DNA from: Pelagerythrobacter marinus
GTDB lineage: Bacteria > Pseudomonadota > Alphaproteobacteria > Sphingomonadales > Sphingomonadaceae
Assembly (NCBI RefSeq): GCF_009827515.1
Contig: NZ_WTYO01000005.1
Span: 1 to 64,000, forward strand
Length of the DNA stretch: 64,000 bases
Direction of reading: 5' to 3'
Shown here: positions 1 to 8,064 of the stretch, piece by piece
Layout of the letters: each line of letters begins with the position of its first letter
Position numbering within the stretch: the first letter of the stretch is position 1
Notes under the pieces: generated by a model
Told to the model about the DNA's origin: nothing
Seen by the model: the letters and a program-made list of their open reading frames with translations, nothing else
Database searches by the model: none
Program-made: the position numbers and the translations under genes

Positions 1-8
1 ACGCGCCC

Positions 9-425
9 TTGTCTCCATCAAGGCGAGCGCTGCCTTCGAGAGCCAGCTTCCCAATGTGCTACGGAACCGAGCTCACCAGCAACGCCGTGCTGGCATGGTG
101 CGGCGAGATCGGCGTCGAGTGGCATTATATCGCGCCCGGAAGGCCGATGCAGAATGGCTATGTCGAGAGCTTCAACGGTCGCATGCGGGACGAACTGCTC
201 AACGAGACGCTGTTCTTGAGCATGGCCCATGCCCGTGTCGAGATCGCCGCCTGGGTGGACGATTACAACCGGGAGCGACCGCACTCATCGCTTGGCTACG
301 CAACACCGGCGGCGTTCGCCGCCGAACTGGATAAGCAATGGCCTGCTTCACTACGCCCTACGGGCTCCGCTACGCAGCCCATTGCTTCAACCGCGCTCAT
401 GCGCGAAACAACCGCCCGGCTCTAA
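9..425 (+). pseudogene. IS3-family transposase (OrfB/InsF type), C-terminal fragment
   Basis: From about residue 19 the translation is typical of the IS3 OrfB integrase core: [12 protein letters not shown], then [21 protein letters not shown], whose glutamate is the last acid of the DDE triad, then [14 protein letters not shown]. The usual DNGTE motif carrying the second catalytic aspartate reads C-Y-G-T-E here. The residues before it ([13 protein letters not shown]) do not match the family. The N-terminal half is missing, so it cannot encode an active transposase. The frame is open to the window edge with only a TTG as possible start, which is not meaningful. Confidence 0.75.
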
Positions 426-452
426 TCCCAGCTGGGGGAAAGCTGGGGGTCA
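62..452 (+). mobile_element. IS3-family insertion sequence remnant, right end
   Basis: This is the 3' part of an IS3-family element: the C-terminal DDE integrase coding sequence followed by a G-rich end reading CTGGGGGAAAGCTGGGGGTCA. Read inward from base 452 it begins TGACCCCCAG, the TGA-type terminal inverted repeat usual for IS3 elements. No left end is visible. Similarity to the transposase starts at about base 62, and the bases before it fit no transposase frame, so the copy appears 5'-truncated rather than merely cut by the window edge. The right boundary is confident to a few bases and the left one is approximate. Confidence 0.7.
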
Positions 453-483
453 CGTCACTCGGCCCACAAAGCGAGAGACAGGC

Positions 484-1158
484 ATGACCGATCAACATGC
501 AGTCTATACGCCGCCAGCCGGTTATCCTATTCTCACGCCACTCTACGATATCGGGGTCCGACTTTCGACCCGCGAAAAAAGGTGGCGTAGAGACCTTGTG
601 GACCTGATTGAGCCCAAGTGTAACGAGGTCCTGCTCGACATTGGGGCGGGTACCGGCAGCCTGGCGCCACTACTGGCCACGAAAAACCCAGCCACGACGT
701 ACTTCGGGATCGATCCAGACGAAGATGCGATCCAGATCGCACGAAAGAAAGCGGGGCGAGCTGGAATAGATGCTGAATTCAAACATGGATTATTCTCGGT
801 GGCCACTGTTGCCAAATGGCCAGCGCCGAACATCGCCACACTCTGCCTCGTTCTCCATCAAGTTCCTTATGATGAGAAGCTCCGCTTGCTTTGCGAGATT
901 TACGAAGCACTTAAGCCAGGTGGACGCCTGTTCATAGCAGACTACGGCGAGCAGCAATCACGCCTCATGCGTGTCCTGTTCAGAGCAACGATACAGCAGC
1001 TCGACGGTGTTTCGGACACGCAGCCAAACGCGGACGGCGCGCTTGTACCGCTTATGGAACAAGCTGGATTTCTCAGCATCACAGAATGCAAGAGATATCA
1101 AACCATCACTGGCTTGATATCGATCTACGGAGCGACCAAGACTTCTGCAGATGAATGA
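484..1158 (+). CDS. class I SAM-dependent methyltransferase
   Basis: A 224-residue protein with a Rossmann-type methyltransferase fold. Motif I is LDIGAGTGSLA (residues 51-61), the acidic ribose-binding strand is FGIDPDED (about 74-81), and the late strand is LKPGGRLFIADYG. The fold is clear but the substrate cannot be told; it resembles UbiE/Methyltransf_11-type small-molecule enzymes. The ATG at 484 was chosen because the open frame upstream runs back through the IS inverted repeat; the preceding GAGAGACAGG is a weak ribosome-binding site. Base composition is visibly less GC-rich than the flanking core genes. With its position 31 bases after an IS end, this suggests horizontal acquisition. 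Confidence 0.75.
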   Translation: MTDQHAVYTPPAGYPILTPLYDIGVRLSTREKRWRRDLVDLIEPKCNEVLLDIGAGTGSLAPLLATKNPATTYFGIDPDEDAIQIARKKAGRAGIDAEFKHGLFSVATVAKWPAPNIATLCLVLHQVPYDEKLRLLCEIYEALKPGGRLFIADYGEQQSRLMRVLFRATIQQLDGVSDTQPNADGALVPLMEQAGFLSITECKRYQTITGLISIYGATKTSADE

Positions 1159-1582
1159 GAAGATTGCTCATTTACTCGCTTGGTTTGGAGTGGCCGGTAC
1201 ATGGATTTGCTGACAGAGAGTTTCACCTCTCGCGAGGATTTGTCCCAAGAGGTCCACGACGGTCAACTACGCTGACCCGGCGTGATTTTGCCTCAATCAC
1301 GAGTCGCTCAAGTACGCCATTGCCGGGAAAGGCGATGACATAGCGCGTAGCAAAATGCTCGTCCATCTCTTCAAGGACCCGCGCCTGATAGTCGCGCCAG
1401 TTCCCTTTGAAGTTCATATCCTTGAGCATGCTGTGCGCGATAACGAGGTAGACCCGGATCGCCTATTGCTATGTCCGCTATGTCCGCAAGTTTGCGCTAA
1501 AGCGGACAGGCAGCAAGCGGCCCATTTCCAGCCATTCCGGCAGTCTTCCACAGCTCTTTTGTGGGCGAGTGTAGGTGTATCT
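1159..1582. other. degenerate junction region between the methyltransferase gene and the comM remnant
   Basis: About 420 bases hold no intact gene. They contain a minus-strand fragment resembling the start of a DEAD/DEAH helicase (1223-1429) and a stretch with a short direct repeat (ATGTCCGCT then ATGTCCGCA near 1470-1490). No terminal inverted repeat or target-site duplication could be recognised by eye. The region looks like scar tissue from insertion and deletion events. Confidence 0.5.
1223..1429 (-). pseudogene. N-terminal fragment resembling a DEAD/DEAH-box helicase
   Basis: The 68-residue frame begins MLKDMNFKGNWRDYQARVLE and continues EMDEHF. That resembles the N-terminus of large alphaproteobacterial DEAD/DEAH (superfamily 2) helicases, in which the start WRDYQxRVLxEMDEH is followed by a Walker A. 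Here the Walker A position reads AFPGNGVLER instead of a GSGKT motif, and the frame stops after 68 residues, so the catalytic domains are absent. I infer a decayed, truncated copy. The assignment is from remembered family pattern and is moderately uncertain. Confidence 0.4.
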
Positions 1583-2461
1583 AACCTGCTGATGATCGGC
1601 CCGCCCGGCGCGGGCAAGAGCCTGCTCGCCTCGTGCCTGCCCGGGATCCTGCCCGAACTGAGCAGTGCCGAGGCTCTGGAGGTGTCGATGGTCCAGTCGG
1701 TCGCCGGGATGCTGGAAGGCGGCCGGATCAGTCGCGCGCGCCCCTTTCGTGCGCCGCACCATTCGGCCAGCATGGCCGCGCTGACCGGCGGCGGGCTGAA
1801 AGTGCGCCCGGGCGAAGTGAGCCTGGCACACCTCGGCGTGCTGTTCCTCGACGAATTGCCCGAGTTCCAGCGCGCGGTGCTCGATTCGCTGCGGCAGCCG
1901 CTGGAAACGGGGCGGGTCGATGTCGCGCGCGCCAACGCCCACGTCAGCTATCCGGCGCGCGTCCAGCTGGTCGCGGCGATGAACCCGTGCCGCTGCGGGC
2001 ATCTCGGCGACGCGGCGCTGGCCTGCAGCCGCGCGCCGCGCTGCGCGGCCGATTACCAGGGCAAGGTCTCAGGCCCGATGCTCGATCGGATCGACCTGCA
2101 CGTCGAAGTCGATCCGGTCAGCGCGGCCGACCTCGCCCTGCCGCCGCCGGCGGAAGGATCGGCCGAAGTCGCCGCGCGCGTGGCCCGGGCCCGCGCGATC
2201 CAGGCGGGCCGGCAGGCCGAAACCGGCGTACGCACCAATGCGGAGCTGGACGGCGACGCGCTCGAACGCTTCGCCGCGCCGGACGAGGCGGGTCGCGCGC
2301 TCCTCCTGCAGGCGGCGGAGGCAATGCGGCTTTCGGCCCGCGGCTATACCCGCATGTTGCGCGTCGCGCGCACGATCGCGGACCTCGCCGGCGCGCCCCG
2401 GACGGGGCGGATCCACGTGGCGGAGGCGCTGTCCTATCGCCGCCAGCCGCCGCGCGCCTAG
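1583..2461 (+). pseudogene. comM: YifB/ComM-family Mg-chelatase-like AAA+ ATPase, 5'-truncated
   Basis: From base 1583 the frame reads NLLMIGPPGAGKSLLAS (Walker A), then the RPFRAPHHSAS motif, Walker B LFLDELPEF, the cysteine-rich CRCGHLGDAALACSRAPRC segment and the C-terminal Mg-chelatase domain ending SYRRQPPRA. This is the ATPase and C-terminal part of ComM/YifB, a branch-migration helicase in natural transformation. Family members are about 500 residues; only about 292 remain and the N-terminal S5-like domain is missing. The frame stays open back to an ATG at 1355, but those residues (MLVHLFKDPRLIVAPVPFE) are unrelated and lie antisense to the helicase fragment. Activity is therefore unlikely. 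Confidence 0.8.
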
Positions 2462-2515
2462 CCGGGCCGGCCCTCAGCCGGCGGACATCGCGCAACCTGG
2501 CAAAGGCCTCGGGGC

Positions 2516-3061
2516 TTACTCGGCGGCCTGGGCCCGGCCGTAATAGGCCATGTCGCCGCTCGCCAGGGGTTCCCCCGGTTCGGCGCGCGACCCGTCTTCG
2601 CGCAGGCCCACCCGGTCCGGCTTGACCAGGCGCAGATCCTTGTGTGCCAGGATCCGCCCGTCGTGGGCGAGGATCGCGGTCGGGCCGATCGGCAGGCGGT
2701 CGCGGTCGTCGACGAGGACCGGGTCCTCCACCACCTCGGTGCCGTATTTCTGCCCCCACTGGCGCAGCGCCACCATCGCCGGCAGCAGGTCGGAACCCTT
2801 GGCGGTCAGCCGGTATTCGATCCGCCGCCGGTCGTCGGGGCATGGCTGGCGATCGAGGATGCCGTGTTCGACCAGCTTGGCCAGGCGGTTGGAAAGGATG
2901 TTGCGGGCAATGCCCAACTCGCTCAGGAACTCTTCGAAATGGTGCAGCCCGTTGAAGCTGGCGCGCAGGATCATGAAGCTCCAGCGCTCTCCCATGACCT
3001 CGAGCGCTTCGGGAAGACCGCAATTGGTCAGTTCGCGCAGCGGTTCTCTCACGTCACCCAT
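2516..3061 (-). CDS. HxlR-family winged-helix transcriptional regulator
   Basis: A 181-residue protein. Residues 14-75 form an HxlR/MarR-like winged helix: CGLPEALEVMGERWSFMILR, FNGLHHFEEFLSELGIARNILSNRL, KLVEHGILDR, then the wing with YRLTAKG. HxlR proteins usually have about 110-150 residues; this one has an extra C-terminal stretch of about 70 residues with no recognisable effector fold. Its target is unknown; the divergent neighbour is the secreted CC_3452-type gene across a 167-base AT-richer intergenic region. It is convergent with the comM remnant. Confidence 0.85.
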   Translation of the reverse strand: MGDVREPLRELTNCGLPEALEVMGERWSFMILRASFNGLHHFEEFLSELGIARNILSNRLAKLVEHGILDRQPCPDDRRRIEYRLTAKGSDLLPAMVALRQWGQKYGTEVVEDPVLVDDRDRLPIGPTAILAHDGRILAHKDLRLVKPDRVGLREDGSRAEPGEPLASGDMAYYGRAQAAE

Positions 3062-3228
3062 CGGATCATTCTCCCGCGGCTTGTGTAACCCGAAGCCGCG
3101 TCGTCACAAAATTGAAATTGAGTTTCTGCTTGCAACCTATTGTGCAGTGCGGTAGGCAGCGATTCGCGACGGGTTGTTATTCGAAACTCGTTCGGAATGT
3201 AAGCCCTCTGCGAAAAAGGATCAGTGCG

Positions 3229-3567
3229 ATGACCTTCTCCTCCCCCTTCCGCTCCGCCGGCGCGGCGACGCTGGCGGTCGCCATCAGCGCCCTGTCGCTC
3301 GGCGCGCTGGTCGCCCCGGCCCCCGCGCACGCCAACGGCGCGGCTTTCTATACCGCCGAGCTCGCCACCCCGGCGACCGAGCGGACCAGCATCATCGGCG
3401 GCGTCGCCTGGCAGTGCCAGGGCACGGCCTGCGTCGCGGCGAAGAGCAATTCGCGCCCGGTCGTCGTGTGCCAGCGCGTTGCCCGCGAACTGGGCGAAGT
3501 GACCGCCTTCACCGCCAAGGGCAAGGCCCTGGCGGAAAAGGACCTCGCCCGCTGCAACCGCAAGTGA
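3229..3567 (+). CDS. CC_3452-family secreted protein
   Basis: A 112-residue protein with a Sec signal peptide: hydrophobic stretch AGAATLAVAISALSLGALVA and cleavage after AHA near residue 35. The mature part (AAFYTAELATPATERTSIIGGVAWQC...) carries four cysteines that could form two disulfides, as in the CC_3452 family of Caulobacter and sphingomonads, whose function is unknown. The ATG at 3229 was chosen over an upstream in-frame start at 3112 because it places the signal peptide at the N-terminus. A strong intrinsic terminator follows at 3612-3643. Confidence 0.75.
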   Translation: MTFSSPFRSAGAATLAVAISALSLGALVAPAPAHANGAAFYTAELATPATERTSIIGGVAWQCQGTACVAAKSNSRPVVVCQRVARELGEVTAFTAKGKALAEKDLARCNRK

Positions 3568-3611
3568 TTTCCTGAACCCCACCCGTCCTCTCCGAACAGG
3601 GTGGCACTCCA

Positions 3612-3643
3612 GGGCCTCCGGCGCGATGCCGGGGGCCCTTTTT
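3612..3643 (+). terminator. rho-independent terminator of the CC_3452-family gene
   Basis: A GC-rich stem, GGGCCTCCGGC against GCCGGGGGCCC with loop GCGAT, is followed by TTTTT. It lies 45 bases after the stop codon at 3567 and just before the convergent HAD gene. Confidence 0.75.
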
Positions 3644-3654
3644 CCATTGCCGGT

Positions 3655-4323
3655 TCAGATCAGCCCGCGCCCGGCCAGGTCGCGCTCGAGCGTTTCGGCA
3701 TCGCGGAAATGGTGGACCTGCCAGCCGAGGGCGGCCGCCGCCTCCACGTTGGCCTGGTTGTCGTCGATGAACAGCATCGCGCGCGGGGCGTGGCCGAACC
3801 GCTCGGCCGCCAGCGCGAAGATCGCCGGGTCGGGCTTCATCACTTTCTCGCGCCCCGACACGACGATCGCCCCGAACAGGTCGAACAGCGGCTGTGTCGG
3901 GCGGAACATGTCCCAGAACTCGGCCCCGAAATTGGTAATCGCGAACAGCGGCACGCCGCGCGCCGCGAGCCGCTCTATAAGCGCGGCCGTGCCGGGCACC
4001 GGCCCCGGGATCGTTTCGAGGAACCGCCGGGCATAGGCATCGATCAGCGCCGCGTGCTGCGGAAACTGCGCCTGCCGCTCGCGCACCATCTCGGCCAGGG
4101 GGCGCCCGGCGTCGCACTGGAAATGCCATTGCTCGGTCACGACTTCGGCCAGGAACCGGTCCAGTTCCGCCGGATCGTCGATCAGCTTGGCGAACAGGGC
4201 GCGCAGTTCCCACTGCACGATCACGCGGCCCACATCGAACACGACCGCGTCGATTCGGGAAGTTCCCCCGCCGGCCATGCCTGCGCCAGACACGCCTGTA
4301 TCAGACATGCCGGCGCCAGACAT
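3655..4323 (-). CDS. HAD-superfamily (IA-type) phosphatase, YihX-like
   Basis: A haloacid dehalogenase-like hydrolase of about 200-220 residues. Motif I is AVVFDVGRVI with the nucleophile aspartate, motif II is FAITNFG, the conserved lysine is in EKVMKPDP, and the acidic motif IV is MLFIDDN. This pattern fits the YihX-like sugar-phosphate phosphatases, though the substrate is not determined. The start is ambiguous: in-frame ATGs at 4323, 4308 and 4278 lie in an imperfect tandem repeat (GCCAGACATGCC-like units). The ATG at 4278 (MAGGGTSRIDAVVFD) would give the conventional length, and none has a good ribosome-binding site. The first base of the L36 terminator lies three bases upstream of 4323. 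Confidence 0.8.
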   Translation of the reverse strand: MSGAGMSDTGVSGAGMAGGGTSRIDAVVFDVGRVIVQWELRALFAKLIDDPAELDRFLAEVVTEQWHFQCDAGRPLAEMVRERQAQFPQHAALIDAYARRFLETIPGPVPGTAALIERLAARGVPLFAITNFGAEFWDMFRPTQPLFDLFGAIVVSGREKVMKPDPAIFALAAERFGHAPRAMLFIDDNQANVEAAAALGWQVHHFRDAETLERDLAGRGLI

Positions 4324-4325
4324 GC

Positions 4326-4351
4326 AAAAAGCCCCCGCTTTCGCGGAGGCT
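4326..4351 (-). terminator. rho-independent terminator after the L36 gene
   Basis: Read on the minus strand: GCCTCCGC, loop GAAA, GCGGGGGC (one G-T pair), then TTTTT. It follows the L36 stop codon at 4405 by about 55 bases and separates L36 from the HAD phosphatase gene. Confidence 0.75.
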
Positions 4352-4404
4352 TCCCGTCGTTCGATCTGCGTCGCGCCCGTCAACGGGCCGCGGCGCGACC
4401 GGCA

Positions 4405-4530
4405 TCAGCCCTGGCGGGCCTTGAAACGGCGGTTGGTCTTGTTGATGACGTAAGTGCGCCCGCGACGACGGATAACCCGGCAATCGCGATGACGGTTCTT
4501 GAGCGACTTGAGGCTGTTGCGGATCTTCAT
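4405..4530 (-). CDS. ykgO: 50S ribosomal protein L36, type B
   Basis: A 41-residue basic protein, beginning [20 protein letters not shown], then [21 protein letters not shown]. This is the zinc-free (C-minus) L36 paralogue: the four zinc-binding residues of the type A protein are absent and a single cysteine remains. It sits in the large ribosomal subunit; type B copies serve as the only L36 or as a zinc-starvation replacement. The gene has its own terminator and stands alone rather than in a ribosomal operon, as is usual in alphaproteobacteria. Confidence 0.92.
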   Translation of the reverse strand: MKIRNSLKSLKNRHRDCRVIRRRGRTYVINKTNRRFKARQG

Positions 4531-4641
4531 TGGTCTTTCCCGGGAACGAAATCGGCACCGGAGATGGCCCCCGATGCCGGAAAAATCAAGCCGCGCGCCT
4601 AGGGGCGGGCGGGGGCAAAGTCAAGCGTTCAGGCTGGCGGC

Positions 4642-5679
4642 TCAGGCCGCCGACCCGACCCGCCGGCGCTCTTCGCCGGCCTGCTGCAGCTCGGCCCGCA
4701 CCCTTTCCCATTGCAGGGCATGGAACACGATCTGTTCGAGGTCGGCATATTGCGGCCGCCACGGCAGGGTGGCGCGAATCCGCGCCGGGTCCGAGACGAC
4801 CGAGGCCGGGTCGCCCGCGCGGCGCGGGCAGAGGCGCCGCTCTATCCGGCCGCCCGTCGCCCGGTCGACCGCGTCGAGCACCTCGAGAACCGAGAAGCCG
4901 CGCCCGTAACCGCAATTGAGCGTGAGCGAGCGGCCGGGCCGTTCGATCAGCGCCTCCAGCGCGAGGACGTGGGCCGCGACCAGGTCGCTGACGTGGATGA
5001 AATCGCGCACCCCGGTGCCGTCCGGCGTGTCGTAATCGGTGCCATAGACATCGACATGGCTGCGCTGGCCTGTCGCCGCCTCGCAGGCGACCTTGACCAG
5101 GTGGGTCGCCCCGGCGGTCGACTGGCCGGTGCGCGCCTGCGGATCGGCCCCCGCGACGTTGAAATAGCGCAGCACGCCATATGTGATCGGGTGAGCGGCC
5201 GCCGCGTCGGCCAGCATCCGTTCGGTCATCAGCTTCGACCAGCCGTAGGGGTTGATCGGCTGTTGCGGCGTATCCTCCGTGATCGGGCCGCCGCCCGGCG
5301 TGCCGTAAGTGGCCGCGGTGCTGGAGAAGATGACGTGCGGCACCCCGGCGCGAACGGCCGCGGCGATCAGCGCGCGGCTCTTCACCGTGTTGTTGTCGTA
5401 ATATCCAAGCGGGTCGGCGACCGAATCGGGCACGACGACCGACCCGGCGAAATGCATGATCGCCCCGGTCCCCTGCTCGGCGAAGATCCGCGCCAGCAGC
5501 GCCTCGTCCCCCACGTCGCCGCGGTAGAAGGGCACGGTGGGCGGCACGGCGAAGCGGAAGCCGGTCGAAAGGTCGTCCACCACCGCCACCGGCCACCCGG
5601 CATCGAGCAGGGCGAGCACGGCATGGCTGCCGATGTACCCGGCACCGCCGGTCACCAGTACGGGGGGCTTGCTGTCCAT
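4642..5679 (-). CDS. galE: UDP-glucose 4-epimerase
   Basis: A 345-residue extended short-chain dehydrogenase, the usual GalE length. It has the NAD-binding VTGGAGYIGSH (residues 8-18), the catalytic serine region FSSTAATYG, the YGWSK catalytic Tyr-Lys pair (in NPYGWSKLMTE), and LRYFNVAGAD and DGTGVRDFIHV typical of GalE. It interconverts UDP-glucose and UDP-galactose in the cytoplasm for envelope polysaccharides. Its N-terminus begins MDSKPPVLVTGG, so the ATG at 5679 fits. It is divergent from the DUF4136 lipoprotein gene and has no sugar genes directly beside it. Confidence 0.93.
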   Translation of the reverse strand: MDSKPPVLVTGGAGYIGSHAVLALLDAGWPVAVVDDLSTGFRFAVPPTVPFYRGDVGDEALLARIFAEQGTGAIMHFAGSVVVPDSVADPLGYYDNNTVKSRALIAAAVRAGVPHVIFSSTAATYGTPGGGPITEDTPQQPINPYGWSKLMTERMLADAAAAHPITYGVLRYFNVAGADPQARTGQSTAGATHLVKVACEAATGQRSHVDVYGTDYDTPDGTGVRDFIHVSDLVAAHVLALEALIERPGRSLTLNCGYGRGFSVLEVLDAVDRATGGRIERRLCPRRAGDPASVVSDPARIRATLPWRPQYADLEQIVFHALQWERVRAELQQAGEERRRVGSAA

Positions 5680-5789
5680 GAAAACGTGCTAGGCCCGCGA
5701 TGGTAAAGGAACCGTTTGCCGGCGCGCCCCGCCGGGCACGGACCGCCCCCCTCGCGCGTTGGCGGGGCACAGCCAGGAGGAAACGTGCC

Positions 5790-6416
5790 ATGCATGCCCA
5801 GCCCAGGAAGCTTTCGCTCGTCGCGGCGACCGCGATGCTCGCCGCCCTTGCCGGATGCGCGAACCCGGCCGTGACCGGGCCGGTCGAAGTGACCCGGTTC
5901 GTGGCCCCCGCGGCGAGCGACCGCCTCGCCCGCGGGACCGTCTTCGTCGAGACCGCGCCCGGCAGCCAGCCCGATTCGCTTGCCCTCGCCCCTTACAAGC
6001 AGGCGGTCGCGCGCGAGCTGGTCCGGCTCGGCTATCGCGAGGCGCCGCGCGCCAGCGCCGACCAGGTCGCGCAAGTGCGGGTCGAACGCTTCGCCACCGG
6101 GCCCGAGGGGCGGCGGCGCGGGCCGGTGAGCGTGGGCGTCGGCGGATCGACCGGCAGCTACGGTTCGAGCGCGGGCGTGGGAATCGGCATCAACCTGGGC
6201 GGCGGCCCGCGCGAGATGATCGGCACCCGGATCGGCGTGATGATCCGTGACAAACGGTCCGGCGCGACATATTGGGAGGGTCGCGCGCAATTTTCGGTAA
6301 GCGACAATTCACGATATGCCGATACGACCGCCAGCGCCGCGGCAGTGGCGGAGGCGCTGTTCCGGGATTTCCCCGGCAACAACGGTGAAACGATAGAAGT
6401 AAGGGTTCGCGAGTGA
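5790..6416 (+). CDS. DUF4136-type lipoprotein
   Basis: A 208-residue envelope protein. The signal peptide ends in a lipobox LAGC, so Cys23 is the predicted acylated residue. The mature region ([22 protein letters not shown], later [11 protein letters not shown]) fits the DUF4136 family of small outer-membrane or periplasmic lipoproteins of unknown role. A glycine-rich strand ([20 protein letters not shown]) lies near residues 114-135. The start is decided by AGGAGG at 5775-5780. The stop codon overlaps the GTG of the next gene (GTGA), so the two are translationally coupled. Confidence 0.8.
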   Translation: MHAQPRKLSLVAATAMLAALAGCANPAVTGPVEVTRFVAPAASDRLARGTVFVETAPGSQPDSLALAPYKQAVARELVRLGYREAPRASADQVAQVRVERFATGPEGRRRGPVSVGVGGSTGSYGSSAGVGIGINLGGGPREMIGTRIGVMIRDKRSGATYWEGRAQFSVSDNSRYADTTASAAAVAEALFRDFPGNNGETIEVRVRE

Positions 6417-7555
6417 CGGGGCAGAATATCCAGATCGACAGCAATTTCGACGGCGGCAACATAGAAGTGCTGTCGGTCGATGGCGCGGGCGCCACGCTCG
6501 CCATCCGGGCGGACCACATGTCGGAATTCAAGCAGTGGTTCCATTTCCGGGTCAGCGGGGCCGCCGGGCGCGAGCTGGTGCTGCGTATCACCGACCTGGA
6601 AACCTCCGCCTATCCGCTCGGCTGGCCGGGATACAACTGCCGCGTCAGCGAGGATCGCGAATACTGGGCGACCGCCGCGTCGAGCTATGACAAGGACGCC
6701 GACGGCGGCACGCTGACCGTGCGCTACACCCCCGCCAGCGACCTGGCCTGGTTTGCCTATTTCGCGCCCTACTCGATGGAACGCCATCACGATCTCGTCG
6801 CCGAATGCGCGGCGAGCGAAGGGGTTTCCTGTCGCTGCCTGGGCACGACGCTCGACGGGCAGCCGATCGATTGCCTCGAAATGGGCGAAGGGGACAAGCA
6901 GGTCTGGCTCTATGCCCGCCAGCACCCGGGCGAGACGCAGGCCGAATGGTGGATGGAAGGGGCGCTGGAACGGCTGACCGACCCGGCCGACCCCATCGCC
7001 CGCGCGCTGCGCGCCCGGTGCCGGTTCCACATCGTGCCCAACTGCAACCCCGACGGCTCGCGCCGCGGACACTTGCGGACCAACGCCAGGGGCGTGAACC
7101 TGAACCGCGAGTGGGACAACCCGACGGCGGAGAATTCGCCCGAGGTCCTGGCGCTGCGCAACGCGATGGACGAAACCGGCGTCGATTTCGCGATGGACGT
7201 GCACGGCGACGAGGCGATCCCGGCCGTCTTTCTTGCCGGGTACGAGGGGCTTCCGGGGCTGACCGACGATCACTACGCCGGCTTCACCCGCTATCGCGCG
7301 ATCCTCGACCGGCGCACACCCGATTTCCAGACCGAGAAAGGCTATGTCCCCGCGCAGCCGGGGCAGGCCAATCTGTCGATGAGCACGACCCAGGTCGCCC
7401 ACCGCTTCGGCGCGACGGCGATGACGCTGGAAATGCCGTACAAGGACAACGACGACCTGCCCGACCCGGAGCAGAACTGGTCGCCCGAACGCTGCCGCCA
7501 GCTCGGCCGCGACTGCCTCGGCGCCCTGCTGGAGTGGCTCGACGGCGCGGGCTGA
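6413..7555 (+). CDS. M14-family zinc carboxypeptidase, cytosolic CCP-like
   Basis: A 380-residue protein without signal peptide. An N-terminal beta-sandwich-like domain (residues 1-125) precedes an M14 catalytic domain. The zinc ligands are H171 and E174 in ARQHPGET and H264 in DVHGDE; E340 in MTLEMPYK is the general base. The substrate-binding [21 protein letters not shown] segment is present. This arrangement matches bacterial homologues of cytosolic carboxypeptidases (CCP/Nna1-like), which trim C-terminal residues. Its natural substrate in bacteria is unclear. Translation starts at a GTG overlapping the stop of the DUF4136 lipoprotein gene. Confidence 0.85.
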   Translation: MTGQNIQIDSNFDGGNIEVLSVDGAGATLAIRADHMSEFKQWFHFRVSGAAGRELVLRITDLETSAYPLGWPGYNCRVSEDREYWATAASSYDKDADGGTLTVRYTPASDLAWFAYFAPYSMERHHDLVAECAASEGVSCRCLGTTLDGQPIDCLEMGEGDKQVWLYARQHPGETQAEWWMEGALERLTDPADPIARALRARCRFHIVPNCNPDGSRRGHLRTNARGVNLNREWDNPTAENSPEVLALRNAMDETGVDFAMDVHGDEAIPAVFLAGYEGLPGLTDDHYAGFTRYRAILDRRTPDFQTEKGYVPAQPGQANLSMSTTQVAHRFGATAMTLEMPYKDNDDLPDPEQNWSPERCRQLGRDCLGALLEWLDGAG

Positions 7556-7594
7556 CCGGGCGGCCTTTCGCAGGCGGCGCCCCGCCGCCGCCTG

Positions 7595-8005
7595 CTAGTC
7601 CAGGCTGGCGGGGCCGAAAGCTTCGGGCAGGAGCGCGCTCAGCCGCATGCGCCGCACCTCGCTCTCGCCCACGCACAGGATCAGCGGATCGGTTCCGCCC
7701 AGCGCCGCCAGCTCGTTCAGGACCTGGCGACAGCGCCCGCAGGGCGTGATCGGCTGCGCGCCGGGGCCGGTCACGGCGACCGCTTCCAGCCCGCCGCGCA
7801 GCCCATCGGCCATGGCCCGGGCCGCGGCCACCGTTTCGGCGCAGAGCGCAAGGCCGTAGCTGGCGTTCTCGACATTGGTGCCCGTCACCACGCGGCCATC
7901 GGCGAAACGCAGCGCGGCCCCGACCGGGAAGCGGGAATAGGGGGAATAGGATCGGGTCGCGGCCTCGCGCGCGGCCGCGATCAGCGCGTCGTCATCGGTA
8001 ATCAT
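7595..8005 (-). CDS. cdd: cytidine deaminase
   Basis: A 136-residue zinc deaminase, the size of the tetrameric class. CAE at 55-57 provides the first zinc cysteine and the proton-shuttling glutamate; PCGRC gives C89 and C92. TNVENASYG is the substrate-binding segment. It converts cytidine and deoxycytidine to uridine forms in pyrimidine salvage. It is the last gene of a three-gene minus-strand operon (UPF0262, GH25-like, cdd) and converges on the M14 peptidase gene. Confidence 0.93.
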   Translation of the reverse strand: MITDDDALIAAAREAATRSYSPYSRFPVGAALRFADGRVVTGTNVENASYGLALCAETVAAARAMADGLRGGLEAVAVTGPGAQPITPCGRCRQVLNELAALGGTDPLILCVGESEVRRMRLSALLPEAFGPASLD

Positions 8006-8064
8006 CCGGGTGCGCTACACCCTCCGGCGCGGGCTTGCGAGCCGTTTGACGCGGACAAGGCGGT

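Noticed and set aside
7570-7597. GCAGGCGGC / GCCGCCGCCTGC hairpin between the M14 gene and cdd as a REP element
   Set aside because: It was seen once only in the window and lacks a T-tract; it may be a weak convergent transcript end, but nothing more can be supported.
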